From Amphimedon queenslandica (lineage: Eukaryota; Porifera; Demospongiae; Haplosclerida; Niphatidae), in assembly GCF_000090795.2 (NCBI RefSeq), contig NW_003547141.1:1-21410 (forward strand): DNA of 21,410 nt. The letters are read 5' to 3'. Below, in pieces: positions 1 to 8,598 of the stretch (positions are counted from its first letter, which is position 1; each line of letters starts with the position of its first letter). The position numbers were made by a program, and so were the translations under genes. The notes under the pieces are model-generated. The model saw only the letters and a list, made by a program, of their open reading frames with translations, had not been told where the DNA came from and ran no database searches.

Positions 1-636
1 TGTGAAACATTCAGGTAAGTCTGGAAAGCTATCCCTTATAGTAATAATATATGCTAGCAATGAATGTGCATTCAATTCGACACACATATAGCAATTATTA
101 GTTATTAAGTTGTCTCTCACAGTCATAGATCGTTGCTGAATAATCCATTGACGCCAGTATCTTAGGAAGAATACAGCATACCATATCTCCTCAAGCCTTT
201 TTCTAGGAGGGTAACTTTTATTTAAGTAGCTGTTAACAGAGGAGTCGACAATTTCAAGATAATGCTTGGTCGCTACAGCATCTGGTATTGAATCCAGGAG
301 GTGTGCTGCTTGAATTAAATGCTCAATAGCAGCAAAGTTTTGTTTGTCTTTACAATCAAGATCTCGCTTCCTAATGCCATGTACATCTTTGCCATGTAAA
401 CCAGTAATAATTTTTAAATGGGCACTAGAAGCAACGTAACACCCCATAGGCAGCAGTATAGAAGGCTTCAATGGTCTTGTCTTGAACTTCACAGCAATGT
501 GTATCATGTCTTGTAGGTAGAAAGTAGAGTATAGCTTTGAGCATAACCATTTATTGAATGAGGGAGGTGTGTTGAGGGGTGTACTTTCATTATTAAGTGA
601 AAGTGTAGTATTGCCTGATGTGAGATGATTAGTCAT
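1..636 (-). CDS. Long open frame of an uncharacterised TE-associated family, 3' end off the window
   Basis: Reading from an ATG at 636 to base 1 on the minus strand gives 212 codons without a stop, so the gene continues beyond the left edge. Visible blocks are LLPMGCYVASSAHLKII, DKQNFAAIEHLIQAAHLL, LEEIWYAVFFLRYWRQWI and NNCYMCVELNAHSLLAYI. The composition is that of a folded protein, not a shadow frame. From memory this resembles a repeated, unnamed family in sponge and cnidarian genomes that may be transposon-borne, but I cannot name a domain or a catalytic residue. The ATG may not be the real start: the frame stays open upstream into the truncated MULE gene, through a short repeated stretch near 610-655. 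It could be a fragment exposed by the junction rather than an expressed gene. Confidence 0.55.
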   Translation of the reverse strand, partial: MTNHLTSGNTTLSLNNESTPLNTPPSFNKWLCSKLYSTFYLQDMIHIAVKFKTRPLKPSILLPMGCYVASSAHLKIITGLHGKDVHGIRKRDLDCKDKQNFAAIEHLIQAAHLLDSIPDAVATKHYLEIVDSSVNSYLNKSYPPRKRLEEIWYAVFFLRYWRQWIIQQRSMTVRDNLITNNCYMCVELNAHSLLAYIITIRDSFPDLPECFT

Positions 637-644
637 ATGATTAG

Positions 645-1068
645 TGAGATGATCATTTCTCCAACATTGGCATAAATTCCTTTAAGAAATTCTATCAGTA
701 AGGTCGAGTCTTCTCGATTGCTGATTGCCCAGGCAACAGGAACCCCTTCCCCATAGTCATCTATCACCACAATAGAAATAAGGAGAAACTTGTATTGTGT
801 TGTGCCATGAGTGGCATCCATTAACACTGCCTTATTGCCGTACTGCTTCATGACATCTTTTTGAAACGGTGTTTGTATAACAATTAAAAAGTCATCATTC
901 CCTAAATTATTCATATGCGCAGATTGTGGCATCCCTTGTGGTTTGAAAAGTAAAATTGGATTATTTGGCTCATTCTGTAATTCTTCCACCCATGCACAAA
1001 CACTAACAAGATCATTAGAATGCTTCATTATACTTTTGATGTTGAGCTGTTTCTTTGTATTCAATATA
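645..1068 (-). pseudogene. MULE-type transposase, 3' half (catalytic domain start), truncated
   Basis: This is the downstream half of the gene whose 5' half lies at 4127-5060. It holds CAWVEELQNEPNNPILLFKP, the first part of a MULE (Mutator-like) DDE domain with VLMDATHGTTQYKFLL, where the D of MDATHGT is the first catalytic aspartate, then VPVAWAISNRED. MULE transposases normally continue for another 100 or more residues with the remaining D and E. Here the match ends at NVGEM near 645 and the frame stops at 633. The two halves are separated by the inserted element at 1069-4126. Removing that element with one TA duplication joins the halves in frame (RQD followed by ILNTKKQ), which supports a single ancestral gene. 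Not functional as it stands. Confidence 0.8.
1067..1068. repeat. TA target duplication, left of the long-TIR element
   Basis: TA directly abuts the element start CTGTAGGTCGGG at 1069 and is matched by TA at 4127-4128. Keeping one TA restores the MULE reading frame. Confidence 0.65.
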
Positions 1069-1566
1069 CTGTAGGTCGGGATATATTCGCAGCTGCTTAT
1101 TTTTGCGATTTTTCTCCGCACTCAGCCGGCAATTACCATGGTTACCAAATGCAATTTTAATTGAAAAATCCGCGATATTAATAGCAAAAGACTCTGTTGC
1201 AGTGTTCTTGGGTTGTTGTTCTTCTTGCTGTTACTAATCCTTGGTCTCTTTGGAGCTGTTTCAACCAGAGCTACTCTCTTCACTCTGCCTCGCCGTATCT
1301 TAGCCCATTCTTGGGACTCTCCACCCATTTATTGACTTGGGCGTGGTTAATTATCACCAGCAAGTGGAGCGGCAAGGATTTCCAGCAAAGAGCTCAAAGG
1401 TAGTGGTCCATACAAGAAGATAGCGGATGGAGAACTGGATGGCTCCCACTAAAGCTGCTAAAGAATAGATAAATAGCTGCTGAACACTGTAATTGTATAA
1501 ACACGTGGTGTTATTGTCATAGCAAAATCGATTGGTTTCCATGGTATTAATTGAACCTTTTTATTA

Positions 1567-1574
1567 GTTTTTAT
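1567..1574. repeat. hAT target site duplication, left copy (GTTTTTAT)
   Basis: The eight bases GTTTTTAT abut the left terminal repeat and are repeated exactly at 4070-4077. An 8-bp duplication is the hallmark of hAT insertion. Confidence 0.93.
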
Positions 1575-1754
1575 TAGTGGTGGGCGATACTCATAATTTC
1601 AGATCGATTCGATAACGATTCGATACACATGCAATATCGACACATATCGATATGTTTTCGATACAATATTAAAACCACGCCCCTTTAATTAATGATTATT
1701 AATAACCATTCATAATGTTTTAATCGTTTTTGGAATGGATGATGCATGAGTCAG

Positions 1755-3747
1755 TTAGCTGTTGTTATTGTTAAGAAAGAGGAAAGCATTAACGTTCTCT
1801 TCCTTCAGACGACTTCTTTTGCTCGATATCAACTCCCCAGCTTTGCTAAAAAGCCTTTCTGAAGGTACTGAGGTGGCTACCGTTGAAAGGTACACTTTGG
1901 CTACTTTGTGTAGTGCTGGGTAGACGTGCATGTTGCTATGCCACCACTCCAGTGGATTGGATTGCCTACTGATCACTGGTTGTTTAAAATATTGATCGAT
2001 TTCAGTGTTGATTGATATTTCTGTAGTTCTCATAGAAGTGGAGCTCTCTGCTTCTTCGTCAAACATGTCCCAAACAGGGTTGGATGTTGCGGGTGTTGAT
2101 GCGGATGTTGACTGCTGTGGAGTCTCCTCTTCCACCGGAGCTGTTGATTCCACCAGCGACGTTGCATCGTCTATCATCAGCCTTTTCATTCTCTCGAAGC
2201 AAGAAGTATGATTTCTTGAAAAAGGAACCTTTTTGAAGCGAGGATCGAGTAGTGTAGCAACAGCTAAAACAGATTTATCTTCCAATCCTACAAACCTATT
2301 GGACATTTGTGCTATTAGTTTCTCAGCTAGTAATTGAGCAATGGTATCAGTGGTGGATAACTGGTGGGTTGCTACTAGCTTCTGAAGGCCCCGAGCAAGA
2401 GGGATGACCTTGGATGCCGACACGTACTTCTCCGCTGATACTTCCGTTGTGACAGCCTCAAAAGGTTTGAGGATCTCAAGAACTGCTTCAATAGAGCAGT
2501 TCTGCTCAACTGGCAAGACTAGGCTGGCTTTATCGAGCATACACAAGGTGGTCCGAACAGCTTCTTGTTGTAGTAAGTACCGCTCCATCATATAAAAGAC
2601 AGAATTCCACCGTGTGTCGACATGTTGGATTAACCGGTGATTAGGTAAACCGAGCCTGTCCTGGATTGCGGTTAACTTGTCTGTGGCCTTTGAACTCTTA
2701 TGAAAATAGGTGACAATTCTCTTTTTACCATCCACAATGGCTTGCAGCTCTTCAACATCATTAATGGCACAAGTGACGACAAGGTTGAGCCTGTGGGCGA
2801 AGCAGACTAGGCTATTCCACCTGTTTGAGCGAATGGCTCCAGTAATGTTTGAAGCAGCATCAGTAATGGCACAGTGCACTTTTTTGGTGATATTCCACTT
2901 CTCAGTAACCACTCTGAGAGCTGCAGCCAAATTTACGATTGTGTGTGCCTCATCTATGTGACTGGTTTCCAAGACAAAGGATCGCATTTGCCAACCCTCA
3001 TCAACCAAGTGGCAGGTGACCATCATGTACCCCATGGTGCACGAGACGTCCAAAGGTCTGTTGTGATAGTACACCACTTGCTTTGGTCTAGTATACCCCT
3101 TACTTCCTGTTCCTTTTTAGCATAGAGGCGGGGCAAGCGGTCCCTCATGATGGTGCGCCTACTTGGAGGGATATACTTAGGGTCAAGCACCTTCAAAAAC
3201 TTCAGGAAGCCGTCATCCTCCACAATGGATGCTGGTTGCAAATCAGTGACGATCATATTTACCAGTGCGTCATCCAGGATCATACGATGACGTGAGGTTT
3301 CTACCATAATAATTGAATATAGAAGTGAGCATTAAGATTGCTATACTTACTACTGTAGGTTTGAGTTTTATTGATGACTTCATGTAGTGTTGGCTGTTGC
3401 TGTGCTGCAGTTTGTGTTTGCTGCTTTCTGGCTTTCTGCTGTTGCTGGTATTGTACTACATCTTCATGTTCCGTTTTGTGGTACCTCTCCAAGTGCTATA
3501 TCATAGTAAGTGCTGAATGTACTATTACTATTATTATATATTATATAAATACCTTCATCATGTTTGAAGTATTTTTAGATGTCATTATTTTACAGTCACA
3601 CAGATCGCAACGGGCACTGAGAGCATCTAGTTTTGTAAAGTGTGTCCATAAAATGCTTCGTTTTGCTGATCTATTTGCTGTTCCTTATGGGCAACTATCA
3701 TTAGAGATAGTAGACTCTACACCAACAGAAGAACTAGAAGCCATCAT
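1755..3747 (-). pseudogene. hAT transposase, BED zinc finger type (ZBED-like), broken
   Basis: Three exons: 3747-3553, 3495-3351 and 3300-1755, with 57-bp and 50-bp introns bounded by GT and AG. Exon 1 encodes a BED finger completed in exon 2: ILWTHF, CDLCDC, then HLERYH (C-x2-C and H-x4-H). A Q-rich linker follows, then the RNase-H-like core with TTDLWTS (first acidic residue), ITDAASNITGAI (second) and CFAHRLNLVV. The C-terminal hAT dimerisation domain includes KVYLSTVATSVPSERLFSKA near the stop at 1757-1755. Lesions: an in-frame TAA at 3687-3685 before the finger, and a one-base loss near 3037 just after TTDLWTSRA that shifts the frame. A start downstream of the TAA could bypass the first lesion but not the second. 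Family call is secure; activity is unlikely. Confidence 0.9.
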
Positions 3748-3935
3748 AGATCAGTAGAACTACTAGACAAACTTAAACAGGCACCTTCTACCAGACTCCC
3801 AGTCTCCCACCAGAATTCAAACTTGGCAATGCAGCTGACCTCAGTGACCTGATAAAGCTATTGCAGGATTTACAGCTGCTCCAATGATTATTAATTGTTA
3901 TTATTAATATATTTGTAATAACTATTAAGTTAATT
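3748..3935. other. hAT 5' leader
   Basis: This lies between the transposase start and the right subterminal repeats. It is moderately GC-rich relative to its surroundings and has no convincing reading frame or TATA box. It probably contains the transposase promoter. Confidence 0.35.
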
Positions 3936-4069
3936 AGTGGTAACTATTAATAAATGGGCGTGGTATATCGAATCGTTTTTGCAATCTCATGGTTTTCGAT
4001 TCGATACCGTATCGATACATAGAAATATCGAATGGTATCGATACTGTATCGATATATCGCCCACCACTA

Positions 4070-4077
4070 GTTTTTAT
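4070..4077. repeat. hAT target site duplication, right copy (GTTTTTAT)
   Basis: Exact match of 1567-1574, directly after the right terminal repeat. Confidence 0.93.
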
Positions 4078-4126
4078 TATCGTGAAAATAAGCAGCCGCC
4101 AGCCGCGAATATATCCCGACCTACGG

Positions 4127-5060
4127 TATCTTGTCGTGACAGTAATTGTTTTCTAGTAATACTTCCATTAGGCATACTATCACTGATGCTATCAAGTATA
4201 ACATCAACTGGGACACCATCATGTAGCTTTGCAGCAATATTAAGCCTTAATTCTGAAGAAATTGGTAAATGTGCTAACTCTAGCAAGTGGCCAGTGTGTG
4301 TAGAGCAATATTCAACTGTAACAGAGCCAGTTACCGTATCTGTCATTACCTTCATATTAGCTATACAAGGTGCATCAATTTTTGATGAGCCTTGAGTCTT
4401 CAAGTGCTTCTTGCCCTCTCCTCTTAAACGAATCTTGCCCGATCGATTACAGTAAAGATACTGATACAATATTGTACCATACTTTCGATTAGAAGAGTGT
4501 TGTACGTAGGAAGAGCTAGTTTTTTTCTTGTTCGTCCAATTTCCAATATAAGAACTCATGTTTGCTAGCAAAATTGTGGGTAGTAATTTGAACATCTAGT
4601 TTGTGATCATTTCTAAGATGCAGTATTACGTCCTTCATTGTCGTCAGCCTATTTTTAATAAAAATGATATATATATATATATATATGTATATAGATAATA
4701 CTAATATTAATCTGCATAATAATGACAATAGTAATGAGAGTTCTACTTTAATAATATTGTTAATAATATTAATAACGATAATAACAATAATGATAATAAT
4801 GATAATGATAATAATAATAATAACAACAATAAATATTATCAATAATAATTAATATTAATATTAAATAAATAATAATAACAATAATAGAAAATAATGTTCT
4901 TAACTTACTGAATTTTGCACAAATGACACTCAAGATGTCTACTTGTGACTTCTTTCTCGGGGTGCTTCTTTTTGATATGCCTTGATAGCCCACTACGAGT
5001 GAAGAACGATTTGTCACAATCATCAAAAGAACAAAAAATTGAAGGAGAAGGCGTAGCCAT
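4127..5060 (-). pseudogene. MULE-type transposase, 5' half with two C2H2 zinc fingers
   Basis: Start ATG at 5060. Exon 1 (5060-4909) encodes MATPSPSIFCSFDDCDKSFF and a first C2H2 finger (C-x4-C, H-x4-H). A second finger, begun as ECHLCKIQ, is completed in exon 2 (from 4648) as LTTMKDVILHLRNDH, giving C-x2-C-x12-H-x4-H across the intron. The intron (4908-4649) has a GTAAGT donor and an AG acceptor. Exon 2 continues with the usual pre-catalytic region of animal MULEs: YLYCNRSGK, KTQGSSKIDAPCIANMKV and VTVEYCSTHTGHLLELAHL. A run of seven A on the minus strand (4520-4526) shifts the frame by one; six would keep it open. The gene is then cut at 4126 by the inserted element and resumes at 1066. Role before decay: DNA binding and transposition. 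Confidence 0.8.
4669..4890. repeat. AT microsatellites inside the MULE intron
   Basis: A (TA)n run at about 4668-4687 is followed by a long impure (ATA/TAA/GATAAT)n tract at about 4740-4890. Apparent hydrophobic I/Y/N-rich frames on either strand here are translation artefacts of the repeat. Confidence 0.9.
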
Positions 5061-5253
5061 ACAGCACAAGTGACAAGAGAGGTACCAAGTGAAAAGAAAA
5101 ACACAGTAAAAGGTGAGAAACGACGAGAGAAATGGTGAGAAACGAAGGGAGAAAGACTGCAGTGACAGCATTACAGCACACGTGTTAACATCATTAATTT
5201 TTGGGTGGAGTAGTAGGCATAGTTAGCTAAAACGGACTAAGACGGAGTTATCC

Positions 5254-5261
5254 AAGATGGC
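5254..5261 (+). promoter_or_regulatory. Possible YY1-type motif (AAGATGGC)
   Basis: AAGATGGC, followed by AACGG, lies about 195 bp upstream of the MULE start. AAGATGGC matches the core bound by YY1 and is frequent in metazoan promoters. One short match is weak evidence. Confidence 0.25.
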
Positions 5262-5378
5262 AACGGTCTGTACCTAATGGCTTGTTTCCATTACTGCTTC
5301 AGCCATTTTTAATTTTAGCACCATGTGCTTTATGAAAAATTGAAAAATTGTAATCGGTTAATTAGAAAATTTAGAATT

Positions 5379-5440
5379 ATTGCGGTATTTACTTAACATA
5401 CCGCGGTGTAAATGCAATACCGAAATACCGCTCAACACTA
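5379..5440. mobile_element. Solo terminus of a second hAT-like element
   Basis: The sequence ends ATACCGCTCAACACTA; its complement TAGTGTTGAGCGGTAT has the same layout as the complete hAT's TAGTGGTGGGCGATA. Inner GCGGTATTT and ACCGCGGT motifs resemble subterminal repeats. I could not find a matching left end or an 8-bp duplication in the 200-400 bp upstream, so this looks like a truncated MITE or a relic. Confidence 0.5.
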
Positions 5441-5554
5441 CTTTTGAACTATATTTACAACGTTTATATTGCAGTAATTGAGAAGTGTTCCTTGTCATTG
5501 AAAAATTTAAACAGCTGAAAAGTGTTGTTACCATTTATTTTAAAATCAGGCGTC

Positions 5555-6015
5555 CTAGATTTTATTCACTTTTCCTTCTTTAGTTATCATGTACATGTAT
5601 ATGTTCAAGAAATTTTTTATGACCTCAGTCTCTCCATTTATTTTAGTCCATCTTTTTATCACAGAATTTAGCATATGGACTACCCTGTCATTGTTGCTCA
5701 GGGTTCTTCCAGCTTTATCAGTTACCACAAATGCATTTGGCAGCATCTTTGGCAGGTTGAGCCTTGGACTCTAGAATCAAAGAAAGAGGAGGATGACCAG
5801 GTTGAATAATTATTAATTTTTGGTTGCTTTGAAACTGGAGTAATAATCAGTTTATTATCTATCATCTTATTCCTAAAAGCAACACAAATTTCAATAAAAA
5901 TAATTTCAATGATCTTCATTTTCATGTTAGCTCTTATTTTATATTTCTTGCAAAGATGTTGTAGCTGTGCACGCTTCAGAGCTTTTAGCGATTCAGGATT
6001 CTCACAGTCAGCCAT
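5555..6015 (-). CDS. Small SAP-like two-exon protein
   Basis: Proposed exons are 6015-5836 and 5770-5555 with a 65-bp intron (GT at 5835, TTCTAG acceptor). They join in phase to give about 131 residues and end at TAG (5557-5555). The N-terminus MADCENPESLKALKRAQLQH followed by LCKKYKIRANMKMKIIEII resembles a SAP or SAP-like helix-hairpin-helix motif, which usually binds DNA or RNA. The second exon, NLPKMLPNAFVVTDKAGRTL then VVHMLNSVIKRWTKINGETE, is not a domain I can name. The donor (CCA/GTTTC) is weak, so the exon join is a proposal. A TAT/TAG lies just before the ATG. Decayed relatives of exon 2 lie upstream at 6028-6240, so this may be the surviving copy of a small tandem cluster. Confidence 0.55.
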
Positions 6016-6027
6016 ATAGTAATCAGG

Positions 6028-6072
6028 CTTTATCAGTTACTACAGCTAGATTTGATAGCAACTTTTCCATTA
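6028..6072 (-). pseudogene. Decayed copy of the SAP-like gene's second exon (fragment 1)
   Basis: The minus strand reads KLLSNLAVVTDKA, matching KMLPNAFVVTDKA at 5711-5755 in the neighbouring gene. Only about 45 bp are recognisable. Confidence 0.55.
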
Positions 6073-6101
6073 AATTTGTATTTTTTATTATAGTATTTAC
6101 T

Positions 6102-6240
6102 TAGCATAATAACTGCTCTGTCATTTCGGCTTAAGGTTCATTGGGTTTTTAAGTACCACATCTGCATTTGGTAGCATCTTTTATTGTGCTTCTAAAGAGC
6201 ATTGGCAGGTCAAGCCACATACTTGAGAATGAAAGAAGGA
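6102..6240 (-). pseudogene. Decayed copy of the SAP-like gene's second exon (fragment 2)
   Basis: DNA parallels 5668-5785 (AGCATA, CTGTCATT, ATTTGGTAGCATCTTT, TTGGCAGGT, and the trailing GAATnAAAGAA). The minus-strand frame reads KMLPNADVVLKNP before breaking. A roughly 20-bp insertion separates the last block. It is non-coding now. Confidence 0.55.
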
Positions 6241-6918
6241 ATCTCCTTTGAGAGGCTTGCAATTGATATGTAATTGTAATCTTTTGCAAATCATAGTAAC
6301 TTCTGAGACTGTCAATTACATCTGCATTAGTGACAATTTAGACTCTCGAGAAGTCAGTGCGATCACACAGCTATAGTGATTGAATAACTTGAAAATCTTT
6401 ATGTCTATATTCATATCATTTGCTTATATCATATAGCAACAAAACCCTTTTATTATGAAACCTATTTGTCACAAAATTGTACCATTTGTCATAATAGGAT
6501 AGATTTTCATATTCAGCTGAAAAGAGATGTTAAGATTTGATATTGCATGTAACTTACTGTAGTAGGAGTTGGAGAGTCTAGGAACACTGGATTGTCTTGG
6601 TTGGTGTAAATATTTTGTCAGGAAAGTAGTGCACACGTCATGGACTGTATAAAAGATCACAAATTGCCACAACAACGCAAATTATTATTAAGCATTATTA
6701 TTAATATAAAAAGAGTCTAACTAAGACAAGTGCCAAAAAACACAGCAAGCAAGTAACTAGACATATAAAGTAACATTATTGCATCATTATTATTACTCAT
6801 TAAAAATTGTTATTATTATTACTAATGAAATTATTATTTTCATTATTAAACTAACTGTATGTACAAGTTTATCATCCTCCTATTTTATGATGATTTACCT
6901 TATAAGAATATATTTGAT
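6241..6918. other. AT-rich stretch without a recognised gene
   Basis: It contains simple ATT/TTA-rich runs (6670-6870) and no reading frame with protein-like composition; a minus-strand frame at 6675-6469 looks random. It probably includes the 3' flank of the gene ending at 6919. Confidence 0.5.
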
Positions 6919-7058
6919 TTAAAAATGACATCGACACTTGTACAGCTCCCGTAACATTCGTTTAAACGTCTTCAGTTTTGCCTTTAATGTGTGATTCAAG
7001 GTATCTTCCTCATTAGAGTGGACAGACTTCATGACATCAATATCTCAACTGTCTTGTG
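6919..7058 (-). CDS. Terminal exon of an unrecognised minus-strand gene
   Basis: After an ACAG acceptor at 7059 the frame reads DIDVMKSVHSNEEDTLNHTL, then KAKLKTFKRMLRELYKCRCH, and stops at TAA (6921-6919). The basic, helical C-terminus looks genuine. It is homologous to 7607-7500 (VIKTVHSNKEHSLNH). In the phase expected from the upstream exon, the second codon is TGA where the other copy has AGA, so this copy may be dead or use another phase. No domain recognised. Confidence 0.4.
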
Positions 7059-7499
7059 AGTAAACAAACAGCCCTTGAAACTAGTTGCTCAGGATAACCT
7101 CTCATTAGTTCCTAAACATTAAATACTGCAAGACACTCCATGAACTGGTCAATTTGAAAATAAAATTATAAAATTAAAGACTCTTACAGTGTTAAGGAGA
7201 CACGACTCCTCTCTACATTAACTTGTTGATTATCATTCTGGGTTGGTGGACAGTGCCTTGAAGCTCTTGCTCACCTAAGGAGTGTATCCTGACTTTGACA
7301 ATTTTTGCAAACTCACTATATTTTAAATCTTCTTAATTGAGTATTCTGTTTTAAAGAATGAAAAATGGTTTCAACTTAAACATTTAATCTGATTGATAGC
7401 TTTCTTTATCAACACTGGATTATCAGTATTCCAATCATCTTAGTATTCATAAAAATGCCTGCAGACAGGAGCACATTTAAAAGGTGTCATTACCAATCT

Positions 7500-7607
7500 T
7501 AATTCATTTCATTTTGTTGTAATATCAAGGTTAAAGGGTTAATATCAAGGTGATTTAAGCTATGTTCCTTGTTAGAGTGGACAGTCTTAATGACATCACT
7601 ATCTCTA
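7500..7607 (-). CDS. Alternative or duplicated terminal exon of the same gene
   Basis: The acceptor TACAG is followed by a frame that joins the upstream exon's CTCAG/GTAAGC donor in phase and reads SRDSDVIKTVHSNKEHSLNH, then LDINPLTLILQ, to TAA at 7502-7500. It duplicates 7058-6919 at an offset of 549 bp; the two diverge after LNH. Function unknown. Confidence 0.4.
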
Positions 7608-7659
7608 CTGTATTAAGGTGAAACAACTCATCTTTGCTTTAATTTGACCATGTGCTTAC

Positions 7660-8130
7660 CTGAGCATTGGATAAGTCTTACCAGAGGTTGTAATTCCAGT
7701 GCAAGTAGCATTAATTCCAATGTCCACCCTTACTTGCAAGTTAGGATCATGTACCTCTATATTAGCAAGTTGTTGTACTGTATGCAAAGGAACCTTTTGC
7801 CTGTAGGCCTCAAGAGCCTCAAGCAGTAGCCCTGAAGGGCACGCAATAGTGTAGACTCGAGGCTTCTTTAAGAGGTGGACCATTGGGCCATTATTGCAAA
7901 TGTATTGGCATACTTGCTGTTTGGTAGGAAAAGGCTTGGTCTTTAAGTAGATTTGATACCCAACTGCCTTTTCAATTGACCCTTTACAGCATTTGCAAAT
8001 CTAATGTCTTCCTCAATGAATGTATGCAAATCCAGCTTATATTGTATCCTAATCTGCATCACATCAAAGTAAAATGAGACTTGGCTCATTAGTATCACAT
8101 CATCATCCAGGAAAAGCAACTGGACTTGTT
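7660..8130 (-). pseudogene. Large exon of an unrecognised TE-like gene, one frameshift
   Basis: Acceptor TTTTGCAG at 8131; donor AG/GTAAGC at 7659. The first frame reads QVQLLFLDDDVILMSQVSFY, DLHTFIEEDIRFANAVK; the next frame continues SIEKAVGYQIYLKTKPFPTK, QQVCQYICNNGPMVHLLKKP, RVYTIACPSGLLLEALEAYR and ends with DPNLQVRVDIGINATCTGIT. One missing base at the AAGGGTCA junction (about 7978-7984) explains the shift. Protein quality is high on both sides, so the lesion is recent or a sequencing error. I do not recognise a named domain. It may belong to the same family as the P-loop copies further right, as a downstream part, but the order is not proven. Confidence 0.5.
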
Positions 8131-8598
8131 CTGCAAAACACAGCTAAAAATATGCTTTATCAAAGCATAATACATAAAAAATTTAATAAATAACTTCTTA
8201 CTGTTTGCTGCTCAACCTCTTCATCAGAAGAAATGATTCTCCTTCAGTTGACTCTCTATAGCCTGATATTGACAATTTTTACGTACTCACTAGTTAACAT
8301 TTATTAATTCAGCCCCCTGTTGATGGGTGACCCATTCCCCTGAAGTACCTTCAGTTCAGTTACATTATTGTGTTCTACTGAAGCCAAAACTTCCTAAACT
8401 TTACTGAGTGTAGAAATGTGGATCAGTTTCATGAAAATAAGGAATGTCTTTGAGATTTATTTAAATGCCAGTACTGTGGGGAATAAGGCACTAAGGTATT
8501 ATGAGGAATGCAGGCAGTCAGAATAATTATTGGTGTTTAAAATATGACACAGAAGTACAACTACAGCTACATTTGTCCCCAATAAATCAAAATAGTAC
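8131..8598. other. Intron-like sequence with a possible small exon
   Basis: A candidate minus-strand exon at about 8265-8202 lies between ATATCAG and GTAAGA, reading SSDEEVEQQT in one frame. Its phase does not match the exon at 8130. The motif TTGACAATTTTT at 8269-8280 recurs at 7295-7306, both next to complement-strand GTGAGT. The rest is AT-rich. Confidence 0.35.

Larger units (their letters stand above)
1575..4069 (-). mobile_element. Complete hAT transposon, 2,495 bp
   Basis: The terminal inverted repeats are TAGTGGTGGGCGATA at the left and TATCGCCCACCACTA at the right, followed by many inverted and direct subterminal motifs of the type ATCGATTCGATA (1600-1665 and 3965-4055). Further inward, matching blocks containing CCACGCCC/GGGCGTGG occur at 1672-1690 and 3950-3965. 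The 8-bp target duplication is perfect. One minus-strand gene for a BED-hATC transposase fills most of the element. Intact ends and duplication suggest a fairly young insertion, but the transposase reading frame is broken. It sits 49 bp from the right end of the long-TIR element it entered. Confidence 0.93.
1069..4126. mobile_element. TA-flanked long-TIR MITE-like element, split by a hAT transposon
   Basis: The left end starts CTGTAGGTCGGGATATATTC. The right end is its inverted copy (GAATATATCCCGACCTACGG), flanked by TA on both sides. Similarity continues inward for about 100 bp with small indels, for example an ACCATGG-containing block near 1135 and its inverse near 1538. Taking out the hAT (1575-4069) and one 8-bp duplication leaves about 555 bp with no transposase frame, so it is a non-autonomous element. 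The TA duplication would fit Tc1/mariner-like mobilisation, but the terminal sequence is not one I can assign. A minus-strand frame at 1328-1122 (start MGGESQEWAKIRRGRVKRVA) might be a captured exon, but I cannot support a function. The host sequence is the MULE gene. Confidence 0.72.

Noticed and set aside
2005-3125. Several plus-strand frames of 60-85 codons across the hAT
   Set aside because: They are antisense shadows of the hAT transposase, which has clear family motifs on the minus strand.
3371-3757. Cys-rich plus-strand frame of 128 codons
   Set aside because: Antisense to the BED finger and Q-rich linker exons of the hAT; the Cys content comes from the complement of CAG/CAA-rich codons.
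4740-4890. Regular short repeats that could suggest a CRISPR-like array
   Set aside because: They are impure 3-6 bp microsatellite units without spacers, in eukaryotic-type sequence.
4516-5104. Highly hydrophobic I/Y/V-rich frames that resemble membrane proteins
   Set aside because: They are translations of the AT microsatellite in the MULE intron; real coding parts are only 4648 downward and 5060-4909.
5590-5774. Plus-strand frame at 5589-5774
   Set aside because: Antisense shadow of the second exon of the SAP-like gene.
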